A stretch of 64,000 nt of DNA from Paenibacillus sp. R14(2021) (GTDB taxonomy: Bacteria; Bacillota; Bacilli; Paenibacillales; Paenibacillaceae), in assembly GCF_019431355.1 (NCBI RefSeq), contig NZ_CP080269.1:992001-1056000 (forward strand), in the 5' to 3' direction. Every line of letters begins with the position of its first letter. The stretch's first letter is position 1. The notes under the pieces are model-generated. The model did no database searches. It was not told where the DNA came from and was given only the letters and a program-made list of their open reading frames with translations. Made by a program: the position numbers and the translations under genes. This document shows, one piece after another, positions 63,702-64,000 of this stretch.

Positions 63702-64000
63702 GTGCTTTCGAAATTGCATGAAGTATTGGCGGGAAGAGAAGACAACTATATTTTGCCGTTCTTCTGGCAGCACGGCGAGGACGAGCAAGTGCTTCGGGAA
63801 GAGATGGCCCGTATTCACGAATCCGGTATCCGGGCGGTTTGCGTGGAAGCGCGGCCGCATCCGGACTATCTCGGCCCCAAATGGTGGAGCGATATGGACG
63901 TCATCATGGAAGAGGCCAAAGCGCGCGGGATGCGGGTCTGGGTGTTGGACGACGATCATTTTCCGACGGGACATGCGGCCGGCCGCTTGAAGGATGCGCC
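63702..64000 (+). CDS. Glycoside hydrolase, N-terminal part (runs off the window)
   Basis: GTG 63702 follows AAGGAGA by 11 nt and opens a frame that continues past the window end. The visible 99 residues include LPFFWQHGEDEQVLREEMAR, IHESGIRAVCVEARPHPDYL and VWVLDDDHFPTGHAAGRLKD. They look like the first strands of a TIM barrel found in large glycosyl hydrolases of this genus (GH106/GH2-like). The specificity cannot be judged. It is in line with the GH3 gene, 41 bp after it. Confidence 0.65.
   Translation, partial: MLSKLHEVLAGREDNYILPFFWQHGEDEQVLREEMARIHESGIRAVCVEARPHPDYLGPKWWSDMDVIMEEAKARGMRVWVLDDDHFPTGHAAGRLKDA

Noticed and set aside
1..64000. CRISPR arrays, tRNA or rRNA genes
   Set aside because: No regularly spaced identical repeats and no tRNA- or rRNA-like sequences were noticed while reading both strands.

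Overview
The window reads as a chromosomal segment of a Paenibacillus-like Firmicute. This is inferred from strong AGGAGG-type ribosome binding sites, frequent TTG and GTG starts, lipoprotein-type sugar-binding proteins, a YesM/YesN-type two-component pair, a sporulation sigma-K fragment, and dense carbohydrate-uptake and glycoside hydrolase gene sets. No rRNA, tRNA or CRISPR array was seen.

Region 1 (about 1-22.5 kb) is a beta-mannan / beta-glucan utilization locus. It starts with the tail of an ABC exporter ATPase that carries an AbrB-like C-terminal extension, then a LacI-family regulator. A promoter with a cre/LacI-like operator precedes a lipoprotein sugar-binding protein. A long, tightly packed operon follows: a solute-binding protein fused to carbohydrate-binding-like modules, two permeases, an NHL/TPR membrane-anchored protein, a Yip1-family membrane protein, a DUF5696 protein, two more permeases, a decayed DUF5060-type glycosidase, a frameshifted GH26 mannanase, an intact GH113 mannanase and a phytanoyl-CoA-dioxygenase-like protein. 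A GNAT acetyltransferase, a GH5 lipoprotein and a small P-loop kinase-like gene follow.

Region 2 (about 22.7-28.3 kb) is a scrapyard. It holds an intact IS110-family (IS1111-like) element with a candidate guide RNA, a diverged partial duplication of the PhyH/GNAT segment, a truncated sigK, and remnants of IS3, an MFS gene and another transposase.

Region 3 (28.25-35.5 kb) is a self-contained operon: a branched-chain-amino-acid-type ABC importer (five genes), an ATC-hydrolase-family protein and an N-carbamoyl-L-amino-acid-hydrolase-type enzyme, with a convergent IclR regulator. The gene pairing suggests uptake of 2-aminothiazoline-4-carboxylate or a related compound and its conversion to an amino acid such as cysteine.

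Region 4 (35.6-51.5 kb) is accessory. It contains three more IS110-family elements (one dead), IS630 and integrase remnants, two broken membrane-protein genes, a DUF4362 gene with no canonical start codon, DinB, PQQ-propeller, histidine-phosphatase, EamA and AraC genes, an ATP-dependent DNA ligase running into a metallo-beta-lactamase-fold remnant, and a dispersed TAACGGGCA-type intergenic repeat.

Region 5 (51.5-64 kb) is a second glycan locus: GH3, LplB/LplC-type permeases, histidine kinase, AraC-type response regulator, lipoprotein binding protein, a second GH3 and the start of another glycoside hydrolase. Three promoters in it share an identically spaced tandem-repeat operator (two AGTC half-sites 22 bp apart, then 24 bp to the -10), which looks like the binding site of the response regulator encoded in the same cluster.
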